Positions 36,478 to 45,418 of a stretch of 64,000 nucleotides of DNA are shown here, in pieces (positions within the stretch are counted from its first letter, which is position 1; the number at the start of each line of letters is the position of its first letter). Made by a program: the position numbers and the translations under genes. Where the stretch lies: positions 124,001-188,000 of the forward strand of contig FCOD02000005.1 in the NCBI GenBank assembly GCA_001544655.2. The letters run 5' to 3'. The notes beneath the pieces were generated by a model. That model saw only the letters and a list, made by a program, of their open reading frames with translations, was not told the DNA's origin and ran no database searches. Origin of the DNA: Caballeronia turbans (GTDB lineage: Bacteria > Pseudomonadota > Gammaproteobacteria > Burkholderiales > Burkholderiaceae).

Positions 36478-38346
36478 ATGCCTTTGCCTACCGCCCCGGC
36501 CAAGCTCGGCCACCTCCTTCCGGCTGAGGAATACAAGGCCAAAGCCCGGCCTTCGAAGCAGTCGAAGAAACAAGCCGCGGCGAGCGATGACGACGCCTAC
36601 GGCGCGGTCGAAACCGTCGCGGCTGAGCGTCCCGCCGCTACGAACGCCGCGCACACGCTGCGCTCGATCGCAAGCGACGTGCTGACCCAGATTCCGGCCG
36701 AACCGCATATGGAAGCGGTCGTGCCGCCGCCCGCGCCGGGCACCGTGCCGACGCGCGGCCGAAAATCGAAACAGACCGCGGCGCTCCTGCAGGCGGCGCC
36801 GGGCGCGCGCGCCACGCCGGAACCCGTCGAAGCCCGCACCGGGCGCGCCGAAACCCCTGTGGCGCCCGAGGCATCGGCCCCGGCCGTGGCAAGAGACACG
36901 CGCACGCAGAACAAGCGCCGCAAGGGCACGGCAACCGAAGACGAGTTGCGCAAGCTATTCGTGCTCGACACCAACGTGCTGATGCACGATCCGAGCTCGC
37001 TCTTCCGCTTCGAGGAACACGACGTCTATCTGCCGATGATGACGTTGGAAGAACTCGACAATCACAAGAAGGGCATGTCGGAAGTCGCGCGCAACGCCCG
37101 TCAGGTGAGCCGCACGCTCGATGCGCTCGTCGCGCACGCGGGCGACGCCGGCAAGATGGCGGAAGGTTTGCCGTTGGCCGCGCAAGGCAACCGCGACGCG
37201 CTCGGCCGCCTTTACTTCCAGACGACGCTCACTGACATCGAGCCGGTGGAAGGCTTGCCTGTCGGCAAGGCGGACAATCAGATTCTCGGCGTCGTGCGCG
37301 CGCTGCAAAAAGAGCGGCCGGATCGTCAGGTCGTGCTGGTGTCGAAAGACATCAACATGCGCATCAAGGCGCACGCGCTCGGGCTGCCCGCCGAGGACTA
37401 TTTCAACGACCAGGTTCTCGAGGACAAGGACCTGCTCTACTCGGGCGTGCGCGCGCTGCCGCAGGACTTCTGGACCAAACACGCCAAGGGCATGGAAAGC
37501 TGGCAGGACACCAAGACCGGCACGACCTATTACCGCGTGACCGGGCCGCTGTGCCCGTCGATGCTCGTCAACGAGTTCGTCTATCTGGAGCCGCAGAACG
37601 GCGAGCCGTCGTTTCACGCGGTCGTGCGCGAGCTGAACGGCAAGACCGCGCTCCTGCAGACGCTGCGCGATTACGGTCATCACAAGAACAACGTGTGGGG
37701 CATCACGGCGCGCAATCGCGAGCAAAACTTCGCGCTCAACCTGTTGATGAACCCGGAAGTCGATTTCGTCACGCTGCTTGGCCAGGCGGGCACCGGCAAG
37801 ACGCTGATGGCGCTCGCCGCGGGCCTCGCTCAAGTGCTCGACGACAAGCGCTACAACGAGATCATCGTGACGCGCGCGACGGTTCCGGTCGGCGAGGATA
37901 TAGGCTTCCTGCCGGGGACCGAGGAAGAGAAGATGCAGCCGTGGATGGGCGCATTCGACGACAACCTCGAAGTCCTGCAGAAGACCGACGACGCCGCCGG
38001 CGAATGGGGCCGCGCCGCAACGCAGGAACTCATCCGTTCGCGACTGAAGGTGAAGAGCATGAACTTCATGCGCGGGCGCACGTTCGTCGACAAGTACGTG
38101 ATCATCGACGAGGCGCAGAACCTGACGCCTAAGCAGATGAAAACACTCGTCACGCGTGCGGGCCCTGGCACGAAGATCATCTGCCTCGGCAACATCGCGC
38201 AGATCGACACGCCGTACCTGACCGAAGGCAGTTCAGGGCTTACGTATGTCGTCGATCGCTTCAAGGGGTGGACGCACAGCGGGCACGTGACGCTCGCGCG
38301 CGGCGAGCGTTCGCGTCTTGCGGATTACGCCTCCGATATTCTCTAA
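36478..38346 (+). CDS. PhoH-family ATPase with PIN domain
   Basis: The 622-residue protein begins with about 160 residues of Ala/Pro/Lys-rich, probably disordered sequence. A PIN nuclease-like domain follows, with acidic residues in LFVLDTNVLMHDP near residue 164. The C-terminal PhoH ATPase has Walker A GQAGTGKTLMAL near residue 435 and Walker B YVIIDEAQNLT. PIN-PhoH proteins are thought to act on RNA; the exact role is unsettled. The ATG at 36478 follows CGAGGGA. The frame is open further upstream through the small RNA region, but that part does not read as protein. Confidence 0.9.
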   Translation: MPLPTAPAKLGHLLPAEEYKAKARPSKQSKKQAAASDDDAYGAVETVAAERPAATNAAHTLRSIASDVLTQIPAEPHMEAVVPPPAPGTVPTRGRKSKQTAALLQAAPGARATPEPVEARTGRAETPVAPEASAPAVARDTRTQNKRRKGTATEDELRKLFVLDTNVLMHDPSSLFRFEEHDVYLPMMTLEELDNHKKGMSEVARNARQVSRTLDALVAHAGDAGKMAEGLPLAAQGNRDALGRLYFQTTLTDIEPVEGLPVGKADNQILGVVRALQKERPDRQVVLVSKDINMRIKAHALGLPAEDYFNDQVLEDKDLLYSGVRALPQDFWTKHAKGMESWQDTKTGTTYYRVTGPLCPSMLVNEFVYLEPQNGEPSFHAVVRELNGKTALLQTLRDYGHHKNNVWGITARNREQNFALNLLMNPEVDFVTLLGQAGTGKTLMALAAGLAQVLDDKRYNEIIVTRATVPVGEDIGFLPGTEEEKMQPWMGAFDDNLEVLQKTDDAAGEWGRAATQELIRSRLKVKSMNFMRGRTFVDKYVIIDEAQNLTPKQMKTLVTRAGPGTKIICLGNIAQIDTPYLTEGSSGLTYVVDRFKGWTHSGHVTLARGERSRLADYASDIL

Positions 38347-38367
38347 GCAGCGCGTGCGCGTACCCGG

Positions 38368-38402
38368 CGGCCCGGTGGAGGAATCCCCCGGGCCGTTTCC
38401 TT
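38368..38402 (+). terminator. Intrinsic terminator after phoH
   Basis: CGGCCCGG (38368-38375) pairs with CCGGGCCG (38388-38395), followed by TTTCCTTTT. It lies 22 bp after the phoH stop codon. Confidence 0.75.
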
Positions 38403-38539
38403 TTGTCTGAACGTTCCCCGGCTGCAACACTTACGGCACGAACTTCATGTAAATCCTGAAGACATCTTGTCGCAGATCCGTTCGGCGGGCTAGTATCGGC
38501 ACAGTGCCCTTCCTGGCGAGATTTCGCTCGCCTATAGCA

Positions 38540-39502
38540 ATGCGTCGAATCTGGTTCCTGCTTTCCGTCTCCGTACTGCTTGCCGCGTGTGGAACCGCGC
38601 CGCAGCAGACCTCGCGCAGGCCCGCCGCCGGCACGACCGCCGGCACCACCGCCAACCGCACCTTCCAGACGCCGCCCGGCTTTCCGAACTTCGTCGATCA
38701 CAGCGTCGGGCGCGAGGAAATTTCCATTCAGGCGATGTCGCTCGTCGGCGTGCCGTACCGTTGGGGCGGCAATACACCCGACGCCGGTTTCGATTGCAGC
38801 GGACTCGTGCGTTATGTCGTCGACCGTGCGGCGTCGGTCAATCTGCCGCGTACGACCGCCGACATGAGTTCGCGAGGCGAATCGGTCGAACCGGACGAGA
38901 TCGCGCCGGGCGATCTGATCTTCTTCAACACGACCGGGCGGCCGCATTCGCACGTGGGCATATACGTCGGCAAGCTGCGCTTCGTGAATGCGCCATCGAC
39001 GGGCGGCACCGTGCGGCTCGACTATCTGACGAACCCCTATTGGGCGAAGCGCTTTGACGGCATCCGGCGCGTCGCGCCGCCGAAGGCCGCACCCACGCCG
39101 TTCGACGCGCCGACTTATCTGGCTTCGCCCGCGCCGGCTCCTGCCTATCCGCGGCAAACGCCACCTCCTCCGACAAACCCCGACGCCTTCGAACCGCCGC
39201 CCTCCACGCTCACCGCCGCGCAACGACAATCGCAGGCCGCGGGCGCGACCGCGCCTCAGACCGCCGCCGTCGTCAACGCGTCGCCCGATCCGATCCAGGC
39301 AGCCGCCGATGCCTTCGAGCCGCCGCCCCCCAGCTCGCGCGCCGCAGTTCAACAGGCGCGCGCCGCTCAGACCGCCGCCAAGTCCGACGATGCCGCCGAA
39401 CCGCCCGTACGCGTGATACGCGCCTCGACTGGTTCGATCGCCGCGCCCCGCCCCGCGCAAAGCGACGATCCCATCGCCCGTTTCGCCACCGGCACGAACT
39501 GA
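38540..39502 (+). CDS. NlpC/P60 family lipoprotein endopeptidase
   Basis: The 320-residue protein has a lipoprotein signal (FLLSVSVLLAAC, lipid-bearing Cys17), so it is anchored in the periplasm, likely at the outer membrane. The NlpC/P60 domain has the catalytic Cys86 in AGFDCSGLVRYV and the His in PHSHVGIYVG; it should cut peptidoglycan stem peptides. Residues from about 180 on form a Pro/Ala/Gln-rich tail containing DAFEPPP twice. The ATG at 38540 gives a clean signal peptide; a GTG at 38504 would add 12 residues. Confidence 0.9.
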   Translation: MRRIWFLLSVSVLLAACGTAPQQTSRRPAAGTTAGTTANRTFQTPPGFPNFVDHSVGREEISIQAMSLVGVPYRWGGNTPDAGFDCSGLVRYVVDRAASVNLPRTTADMSSRGESVEPDEIAPGDLIFFNTTGRPHSHVGIYVGKLRFVNAPSTGGTVRLDYLTNPYWAKRFDGIRRVAPPKAAPTPFDAPTYLASPAPAPAYPRQTPPPPTNPDAFEPPPSTLTAAQRQSQAAGATAPQTAAVVNASPDPIQAAADAFEPPPPSSRAAVQQARAAQTAAKSDDAAEPPVRVIRASTGSIAAPRPAQSDDPIARFATGTN

Positions 39503-39560
39503 CGCGCGCCACGCGTCTCTGCTATCGTGTTCCGATCATTCGTCGACGGAGCGCAACACC

Positions 39561-40367
39561 ATGGACCTGGGACTCGCGGGCAAGGTCGTCCTGATCACGG
39601 GCGGCAGCAAGGGAATCGGATTTGCATGCGCTAAAGCGTTCGCGAGCGAAGGCGCGAAAGTCGCGATCGTCTCGCGCGATGCCGCGAATCTCGCCCGCGC
39701 CCGCGAGCAACTGGCGAGCGCGGGTTATCACGTCCATCTCGCGCGCGCCGATCTGCACGAAGCACACAGCGCCGAGGATGTGGTCGAGGAAGCGAGCGCC
39801 GCGCTCGGGCCGATCGATATTCTTATCAACAGCGCCGGCGCCGCCCGGCGCTACGATCCCGACACCCTCGATGCCGCGGCTTACAAAGCGGCCATGGACG
39901 CCAAGTACTTCTCCTACGTCTATCCGCAGCAGGTCGTGCTGAAGCGCATGGCCGAACGCCTGCGCAACGATCCCGGCGCCGAGCCTGGCGCGATCGTCAA
40001 TATCGTCGGGATGGGCGGGAAGATCGCAACGGACATCCACATCGCGGGCGGCGCGGCCAATGCGGCGCTGATGCTCAATACCGTCGGCCTCGCTCATCAT
40101 TATGCGAAGCTCGGCATTCGCATCAACGCGATCAATCCGGGCGCGACGCTCACCGAGCGCGTCGAGGAAGCGCTGGATCTGGAAGCGAAACGGCAAGGCG
40201 TCACGCGCGATCAGGTGCTCGCCGAAAGCCAGGCGAAAGTGCCCCTCGGGCGCTACGCGAAACCGGAGGAAATCGCCGACGTCGCGCTCTTTCTGGCGAG
40301 CCGCCGCGCGAGTTACGTGTCGGGCGCGATCATTCCGATGGACGGAGTGTCGTCGCCGATCATTTGA
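39561..40367 (+). CDS. SDR-family protein lacking the usual catalytic tetrad
   Basis: The 268-residue classical-type short-chain dehydrogenase has the cofactor loop TGGSKGIGFA and NSAG near residue 90. Where the catalytic Ser is expected it reads NIVGMGG. Where YxxxK is expected (about residues 163-167) it reads GGAAN, so Tyr and Lys are Gly and Asn. The C-terminal segment ASRRASYVSGAIIPMDG is normal for the fold. It may bind NAD(P) without standard chemistry or use other residues. It is a single gene with no evident operon. Confidence 0.88.
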   Translation: MDLGLAGKVVLITGGSKGIGFACAKAFASEGAKVAIVSRDAANLARAREQLASAGYHVHLARADLHEAHSAEDVVEEASAALGPIDILINSAGAARRYDPDTLDAAAYKAAMDAKYFSYVYPQQVVLKRMAERLRNDPGAEPGAIVNIVGMGGKIATDIHIAGGAANAALMLNTVGLAHHYAKLGIRINAINPGATLTERVEEALDLEAKRQGVTRDQVLAESQAKVPLGRYAKPEEIADVALFLASRRASYVSGAIIPMDGVSSPII

Positions 40368-40416
40368 TGCGCTCGGGCCGCGCGACGGTTCGGGGACCCG
40401 AGACGGGACACGACGC

Positions 40417-41427
40417 TTACAAGAAGCGGTGGCCGACCCACCAGCCCGCTGCGGCGAGCGCGGCGGAGGCGGGAATCGTCAGAATCCAGGCCCACACGAT
40501 GTTGCCCGCGACGCCCCAGCGCACCGCGCTGAACTTCTGCGTCGCGCCCACGCCGACGATCGCGCCGGTGATCGTATGCGTCGTCGAAACTGGAATGCCG
40601 AGGAACGACGCGACGAAAAGCGTGATCGCCCCGCCCGTCTCCGCGCAGAATCCGCCGACCGGCTTCAACTTCGTGATTTTCTGGCCCATCGTGCGCACGA
40701 TCCGCCAGCCGCCGAAGAGCGTCCCGAGACCCATCGACAGATAGCACAGGCCGATCACCCAGACCGGCGGCGCATCGGAGGCCGCCGACGCGTAGCCGGT
40801 CGCGATCAGCAGCATCCAGATGATGCCGATCGTCTTTTGCGCGTCGTTGCCGCCGTGGCCGAGCGAATACAGGCCTGCCGAGACAAGCTGCATGCGCCGG
40901 AAACGCCGGTCGACCTTCGAAGGCGGTGTGCGGAAATACAGCCACGACACGAGCAGCATGAAGAACGAGCCGAGCACGAAGCCGAGCAGCGGCGAGATGA
41001 AAATGAACGCGACCGTTTTCAGCAGCCCGTCCCAGTTGAGCGATCCCCAGCCCGACTTCGCGAGCGCGGCGCCGACGAGACCGCCGATGAGCGCGTGCGA
41101 CGAGCTCGACGGAATGCCGTAGTGCCACGTGACGATATTCCAGCCGATCGCGCCGACGAGCGCGCCAAAGATCACGTAGTGATCGACGATCTCGGGATCG
41201 ATGGTGCCTTTGCCGACGGTCGCCGCGACCTTCAGGTGAAAGATGAAATATGCAATGACGTTGAACGCAGCGGCGAATGCGACCGCCTGCTGTGGCTTGA
41301 GCACGCCGGTCGAAACGACCGTCGCAATGGAATTGGCGGCGTCGTGAAAGCCGTTCATGAAGTCGAACGCGAGCGCGACTATGACGAGCAAGGCGACTGC
41401 CCAGATGGCGAGTTGAATCGAATGCAT
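40417..41427 (-). CDS. pit: Low-affinity inorganic phosphate transporter, Pit family
   Basis: The 336-residue inner-membrane protein has about ten helices and the duplicated PiT signature: GFHDAANSIATVVSTGVL near the N-terminus and HGGNDAQKTIGIIWM in the second half. It carries metal-phosphate in with protons. It follows the DUF47 gene by 112 bp on the same strand; such pairs are a standard operon in which the DUF47 protein modulates the transporter. Confidence 0.94.
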   Translation of the reverse strand: MHSIQLAIWAVALLVIVALAFDFMNGFHDAANSIATVVSTGVLKPQQAVAFAAAFNVIAYFIFHLKVAATVGKGTIDPEIVDHYVIFGALVGAIGWNIVTWHYGIPSSSSHALIGGLVGAALAKSGWGSLNWDGLLKTVAFIFISPLLGFVLGSFFMLLVSWLYFRTPPSKVDRRFRRMQLVSAGLYSLGHGGNDAQKTIGIIWMLLIATGYASAASDAPPVWVIGLCYLSMGLGTLFGGWRIVRTMGQKITKLKPVGGFCAETGGAITLFVASFLGIPVSTTHTITGAIVGVGATQKFSAVRWGVAGNIVWAWILTIPASAALAAAGWWVGHRFL

Positions 41428-41539
41428 CAGTTGGTGTTGTTTTGACCGGTCTTGAAATGCGCTGCCGGTTTGTCGTCCCGGTTTTTTCGTGTCCCGCCGC
41501 GCGCGGGCCCGCCGCGCGCCGGGGGCTTGGACGGCTTGG

Positions 41540-42166
41540 TCAGGCGTTTTCCAGCACGATGCCTTCGATGATGTTCGCGACGTCTTCGCACTTGTCGGTA
41601 ATCGTCTCGAGCAGCTCGTAAATCGCCTTCAGCTTGATGAGCGTCTTCACGTCGTCTTCCTCGCGGAAGAGCTTCGACATCGCCGAGCGCAGCACGCGGT
41701 CGGCATCGGACTCCAGACGGTCGATTTCCTCGCAGATCTTCAGGATTTCGCTCGCGCGCTTCATGTCGGCCAGCAATTCGACGGCCTGCTGCACGCGTAT
41801 GACCGTGCCGGTGCAGATATGCGCGAGCTGGCTGGCTTCCGACGTCACGGCGCGCACGTCGTACAGCGAAATGGCCGTCGCGACGTCCTCCATCAGATCG
41901 AGGATGTCGTCCATCGTCGTGATGAGCTTGTGGATTTCGTCGCGGTCGAGCGGCGTGATGAACGTCTTGTGCAGCAGGTCGATGGTCTCGTGCGTGAGCT
42001 TGTCGGCACGCTTTTCGTTCGCCTGGACGTTCTGCTTGTGGACCTCGGCATCGTCGAGGTTATCGATCAGCAGTTCGAGCTCGCGGCTTGCATCGACCAT
42101 GCACTTCGCGTGCGCATTGAAGATCTCGAAGAATTTGCCCTCGGTGGGCATGAAACGACCAAACAT
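41540..42166 (-). CDS. DUF47/PhoU-like Pit accessory protein
   Basis: The 208-residue, almost wholly helical protein is of the DUF47 (YkaA) family. FGRFMPTEGKFFEIFN is the typical start, and DEIHKLITTMDDILDLMEDVA is the PhoU-like metal/helix motif. It is cytoplasmic and encoded directly upstream of pit, so it probably regulates phosphate uptake. Confidence 0.93.
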   Translation of the reverse strand: MFGRFMPTEGKFFEIFNAHAKCMVDASRELELLIDNLDDAEVHKQNVQANEKRADKLTHETIDLLHKTFITPLDRDEIHKLITTMDDILDLMEDVATAISLYDVRAVTSEASQLAHICTGTVIRVQQAVELLADMKRASEILKICEEIDRLESDADRVLRSAMSKLFREEDDVKTLIKLKAIYELLETITDKCEDVANIIEGIVLENA

Positions 42167-42305
42167 GAAATTCCCGCTAAATGGGTCAGTGTTGACACAA
42201 CATCAAACTGTCATATTGTACCTGTGCGTGTTATCCGACGCACCGCGCGTTCATGACGCGCGGCGGTGGTTGTCGGCAGGGATTGACAGTGATGCGATTC
42301 GGGGC

Positions 42306-43694
42306 TTATTCCCCGCCGTAGAAATTCTGCGCACCAGCGAAGTTGTCGAACTTCGTGTATTGGCCGTGGAACGTCAGGCGTACCGGCCCGATCGGACCGT
42401 TACGCTGCTTGCCGATGATGATCTCGGCGGTGCCCTTGTCAGGGCTGTCGGGGTTGTAGACTTCGTCGCGATAAATGAAGAGGATCACGTCCGCGTCCTG
42501 TTCGATAGCGCCGGATTCGCGCAAATCCGACATGATCGGGCGTTTGTTCGGACGTTGTTCGAGGCCGCGATTCAACTGCGACAGCGCGATCACCGGCACG
42601 TCGAGCTCCTTCGCGAGACTCTTGAGCGAGCGCGAGATTTCGGAGATTTCAGTCGCGCGGTTTTCGCCGCCGCCCGAGCCCGACATCAGTTGAAGGTAGT
42701 CGACGATGATCAGGCCGAGCTTGCCGCATTGGCGGGACAGACGCCGCGCGCGCGAGCGCAGTTCCATCGGATTGAGGCCGCCGGTTTCGTCGATGAAAAG
42801 CTGCGCCTCGCTCATTTTCTGCACCGCGTGCGTGAGCTTCGGCCAATCCTCATCCGTGAGACGGCCCGTGCGCATGCGGTGCTGATCCAGCCGGCCGACC
42901 GAACCCAGCATACGCATCGTCAGTTGCGTGCCCGGCATTTCCATCGAGAACACTGCGACGGGCAAGCCGTACTCCACCGCTACGTATTCGCCGATGTTCA
43001 TGGAGAACGCCGTCTTGCCCATCGACGGGCGTCCCGCCACGATGATCAGCTCGCCGCCATGCATGCCAGAGGTCATGCGGTCGAGATCGACGAAGCCGGT
43101 CGGCGTGCCGGTCACATCACTCGGATTGGCCGTGTGGTACAGCGTGTCGATGCGCTCGACGACCTGCGTGAGCAGCGGCCCGATTTCCAGGAAGCCCTGC
43201 GTGCCGCGCGCCCCTTCTTCGGCGATCGAGAACACGCGCGCTTCGGCTTCGTCGAGAATCTGACGAACTTCCTTGCCTTGCGGATTGAAGGCGTCGGCGG
43301 AGATTTCATCCGCGACCGACACGAGACGGCGCAGCACGGCACGGTCGCGCACGATCTCCGCGTAGCGGCGGATATTCGCGGCGCTGGGCGTGTTCTGCGC
43401 GAGCGCGTTCAGATACGCGAGCCCGCCTACTTCCTCGGCCTTACCGGCCATCGTGAGCGCTTCGTAGACGGTGATCACGTCCGCCGGGCGCGTCGACGCG
43501 ATCAGCTTGCCGATGTGCTCATAAATGATGCGATGGTCGTAGCGATAAAAATCGCCCTGGTGCATGACATCGGCGATGCGGTCCCATGCGGCGTTGTCCA
43601 GCAGCAGGCCGCCAATCACGGATTGCTCGGCTTCGATCGAATGCGGCGGGACCTTCAGCGCGTCGAGTTGCGGGTCTTTGGACGGAGCGTTCAT
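42306..43694 (-). CDS. dnaB: Replicative DNA helicase DnaB
   Basis: The 462-residue hexameric helicase unwinds DNA at the replication fork. The N-terminal primase-binding domain starts at PPHSIEAEQSVIGGLL. The RecA-like motor has Walker A GRPSMGKTAFSM and a Walker B region LGLIIVDYLQLM, with IALSQLNRGLEQR as a DNA-binding loop. No intein interrupts it. It lies after the S6/PriB/S18/L9 operon, separated by a strong terminator, and so has its own promoter in the 117-bp gap. Confidence 0.97.
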   Translation of the reverse strand: MNAPSKDPQLDALKVPPHSIEAEQSVIGGLLLDNAAWDRIADVMHQGDFYRYDHRIIYEHIGKLIASTRPADVITVYEALTMAGKAEEVGGLAYLNALAQNTPSAANIRRYAEIVRDRAVLRRLVSVADEISADAFNPQGKEVRQILDEAEARVFSIAEEGARGTQGFLEIGPLLTQVVERIDTLYHTANPSDVTGTPTGFVDLDRMTSGMHGGELIIVAGRPSMGKTAFSMNIGEYVAVEYGLPVAVFSMEMPGTQLTMRMLGSVGRLDQHRMRTGRLTDEDWPKLTHAVQKMSEAQLFIDETGGLNPMELRSRARRLSRQCGKLGLIIVDYLQLMSGSGGGENRATEISEISRSLKSLAKELDVPVIALSQLNRGLEQRPNKRPIMSDLRESGAIEQDADVILFIYRDEVYNPDSPDKGTAEIIIGKQRNGPIGPVRLTFHGQYTKFDNFAGAQNFYGGE

Positions 43695-43742
43695 GGGGTG
43701 GAATTATCGATGAAATACAGCCGGCGATACTATTGTCAGGCG

Positions 43743-43773
43743 AAAAAAAACGGAGCCGTCGAGGCTCCGTTTT
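43743..43773 (-). terminator. Intrinsic terminator after rplI
   Basis: AAAACGGAGCC (43747-43757) pairs with GGCTCCGTTTT (43763-43773) over 11 bp with a 5-nt loop. On the minus strand the hairpin ends in eight T. It closes the rpsF-priB-rpsR-rplI transcript 39 bp after rplI. Confidence 0.92.
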
Positions 43774-43811
43774 CCTGTGCTGCTCGCGAGGCGCGGGGCC
43801 TCGCTTGAAAC

Positions 43812-44267
43812 TTACGCGTGCTCGCCGAGCACCGACACGGTGACGTCGACCAGCACGTCCGTGTGCAGCGCCACTTGAACCGAATGGTCGCCGACCATCT
43901 TGAGCGGGCCTTGCGGCAGACGCACTTGCGCCTTTTCCACTTCGGCGAAGCCTTGCGACTTGAGTGCTTCAGCGATGTCCGCGTTCGTGACCGAACCGAA
44001 CAGACGGCCGTCCACGCCCGCCTTTTGCGAGATCTGAACCGTGAAACCGTTCAGCTTTTCGCCTTGCTTTTGCGCGGCAGTCAGCTTCTCGGCGGCGACC
44101 TTTTCGAGCTCGGCGCGGCGAACTTCGAATTCGGCGATCGCGTCCTTCGTTGCGCGGCGTGCCTTCTTGCCGGGGATCAGGAAGTTACGTGCGTAGCCGT
44201 CCTTGACCTTGACGATATCGCCCAGGTTGCCCAGGTTGACGACCTTTTCCAAAAGAATGATTTGCAT
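43812..44267 (-). CDS. rplI: 50S ribosomal protein L9
   Basis: The 151-residue ribosomal protein starts with [17 protein letters not shown] and [12 protein letters not shown], the conserved rRNA-binding N-terminal domain. A long connecting helix ([15 protein letters not shown]) and the C-terminal domain follow. It is the last gene of the rpsF-priB-rpsR-rplI operon. Confidence 0.97.
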   Translation of the reverse strand: MQIILLEKVVNLGNLGDIVKVKDGYARNFLIPGKKARRATKDAIAEFEVRRAELEKVAAEKLTAAQKQGEKLNGFTVQISQKAGVDGRLFGSVTNADIAEALKSQGFAEVEKAQVRLPQGPLKMVGDHSVQVALHTDVLVDVTVSVLGEHA

Positions 44268-44295
44268 TTTTGGCTTTCCTTAGTGCGTCGTCTGA

Positions 44296-44571
44296 TTAGG
44301 CCTTGTGCAGGTCGGTGTACGGCAGGAGCGCGAGGAAACGCGCGCGCTTGATCGCCGTGTCGAGCTGGCGCTGGTAGTGCGCCTTCGTGCCAGTCAGACG
44401 AGCCGGCGTGATCTTGCCGTTTTCGCCGATGAAGTCCTTCAGCGTTTCCGTGTCCTTGTAGTCGATGTACTCGACACCGGCTGCCGTGAAACGGCAAAAC
44501 TTCTTGCGCTTGAAGAGCGGGTTTTGTTGCTGACGACGCTTGTCGAATTTCTTACCAGTCGGGCGGGGCAT
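44296..44571 (-). CDS. rpsR: 30S ribosomal protein S18
   Basis: The 91-residue protein has the S18 core [19 protein letters not shown] and the basic C-terminal [18 protein letters not shown]. It binds with S6 to the platform of the small subunit. It begins 2 bp after priB and precedes rplI by 28 bp. Confidence 0.97.
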   Translation of the reverse strand: MPRPTGKKFDKRRQQQNPLFKRKKFCRFTAAGVEYIDYKDTETLKDFIGENGKITPARLTGTKAHYQRQLDTAIKRARFLALLPYTDLHKA

Positions 44572-44573
44572 GA

Positions 44574-44873
44574 TTAGTCCTTTCCAATGTCCTGCAATTC
44601 TGTGATGTGAAACACCAGGGTTCGCGCGTTACGGCTCTTTTTGGCCAGGAATCCGGTGAAGCGTGCTTCGACGCCCATCGGATAGTTTTCCAGCCTGCCG
44701 CTCGCCTCTCCAGCCGCAACCGCCTGCAGTGTCAGCTCGATCTTTCGGGCGATGCCTGCTTCGACGACTTCTGCCGCGTGTTGCAACGTGCAGCTTGCGA
44801 TCGGGATGCCGGCGGGCGTGTACCGCACCGGTTCGCGCTCCACGACGCTTGCTGTCAGTTGCAGCCGGTTCAC
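44574..44873 (-). CDS. priB: Primosomal replication protein N (PriB)
   Basis: The 99-residue OB-fold single-strand DNA-binding protein helps reload the helicase at stalled forks. [20 protein letters not shown] and [19 protein letters not shown] match the family. Its position between rpsF and rpsR is conserved in beta- and gamma-proteobacteria. Confidence 0.94.
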   Translation of the reverse strand: MNRLQLTASVVEREPVRYTPAGIPIASCTLQHAAEVVEAGIARKIELTLQAVAAGEASGRLENYPMGVEARFTGFLAKKSRNARTLVFHITELQDIGKD

Positions 44874-44918
44874 GAGATAGCTTCTGTTCCCTGGTGGCTT
44901 GACAGTTCGAAACTGTCC

Positions 44919-45296
44919 TTAAGCCTGCGCTTCGGACGGCTGGCTGGCCGCCTTCTTGGCTTCTTCGCGCTGCACTTCCTTCATCATCGGCGACGGGCCG
45001 GTTTCGGCCTTCTTCATCTTGACGATGAGGTGACGCAGAACGGCGTCGTTGAACTTGAACGCGTGTTCCAGTTCTTCGAGCGTAGCCTGGTCGCATTCGA
45101 TGTTCATGCAGACGTAGTGAGCCTTCGCGAGTTTTTCGATCATGTAGGCCAGTTGGCGACGGCCCCAGTCCTCGATGCGGTGGATCTGGCCACCGTGCGA
45201 CGTGATCGTGCTCTTGTAACGCTCGATCATCGCGGGCACTTGCTCGCTCTGATCGGGATGCACGATAAAGACGATTTCGTAATGACGCATGTTCAC
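44919..45296 (-). CDS. rpsF: 30S ribosomal protein S6
   Basis: The 125-residue protein has the S6 ferredoxin-like fold: [19 protein letters not shown], then [20 protein letters not shown] Lys/Ala/Glu-rich C-terminal tail follows. AAGGAG lies at good spacing before the ATG. It heads the ribosomal/PriB operon, and a GC-rich hairpin in its leader may be the autoregulatory site. Confidence 0.97.
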   Translation of the reverse strand: MNMRHYEIVFIVHPDQSEQVPAMIERYKSTITSHGGQIHRIEDWGRRQLAYMIEKLAKAHYVCMNIECDQATLEELEHAFKFNDAVLRHLIVKMKKAETGPSPMMKEVQREEAKKAASQPSEAQA

Positions 45297-45321
45297 TCCT
45301 TGTAGCTACTTGTGGATTGAA

Positions 45322-45348
45322 GCCACCCGGGCGTCGGACCGGTGTGGC
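45322..45348 (-). promoter_or_regulatory. Candidate S6:S18 autoregulatory leader hairpin
   Basis: On the minus strand, GCCAC-A-CCGG pairs with CCGG-GTGGC, a 9-bp stem with one bulged A and the loop TCCGACGC. It lies 25 bp before the rpsF start. Known rpsF leaders bound by the S6:S18 complex present a CCG in a structured context; this loop contains CCG. The hairpin is seen, the function is inferred. Confidence 0.55.
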
Positions 45349-45364
45349 AAGTGAGAAGCCCGAA

Positions 45365-45393
45365 ACTATAGCGCGAATCGGCTGGGCCGGCAA
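45365..45393 (-). promoter_or_regulatory. Candidate promoter of the rpsF operon
   Basis: On the minus strand a -10-like TATAGT (45370-45365) stands 17 bp from TTGCCG (45393-45388). A transcript from here would contain the leader hairpin. Confidence 0.4.
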
Positions 45394-45418
45394 GTCAAAT
45401 CGTCGGCTTTTCAAGCAG

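Noticed and set aside
42306-43694. Intein or insertion in dnaB
   Set aside because: DnaB is a common intein host, but the frame is continuous at normal length with intact motor motifs.
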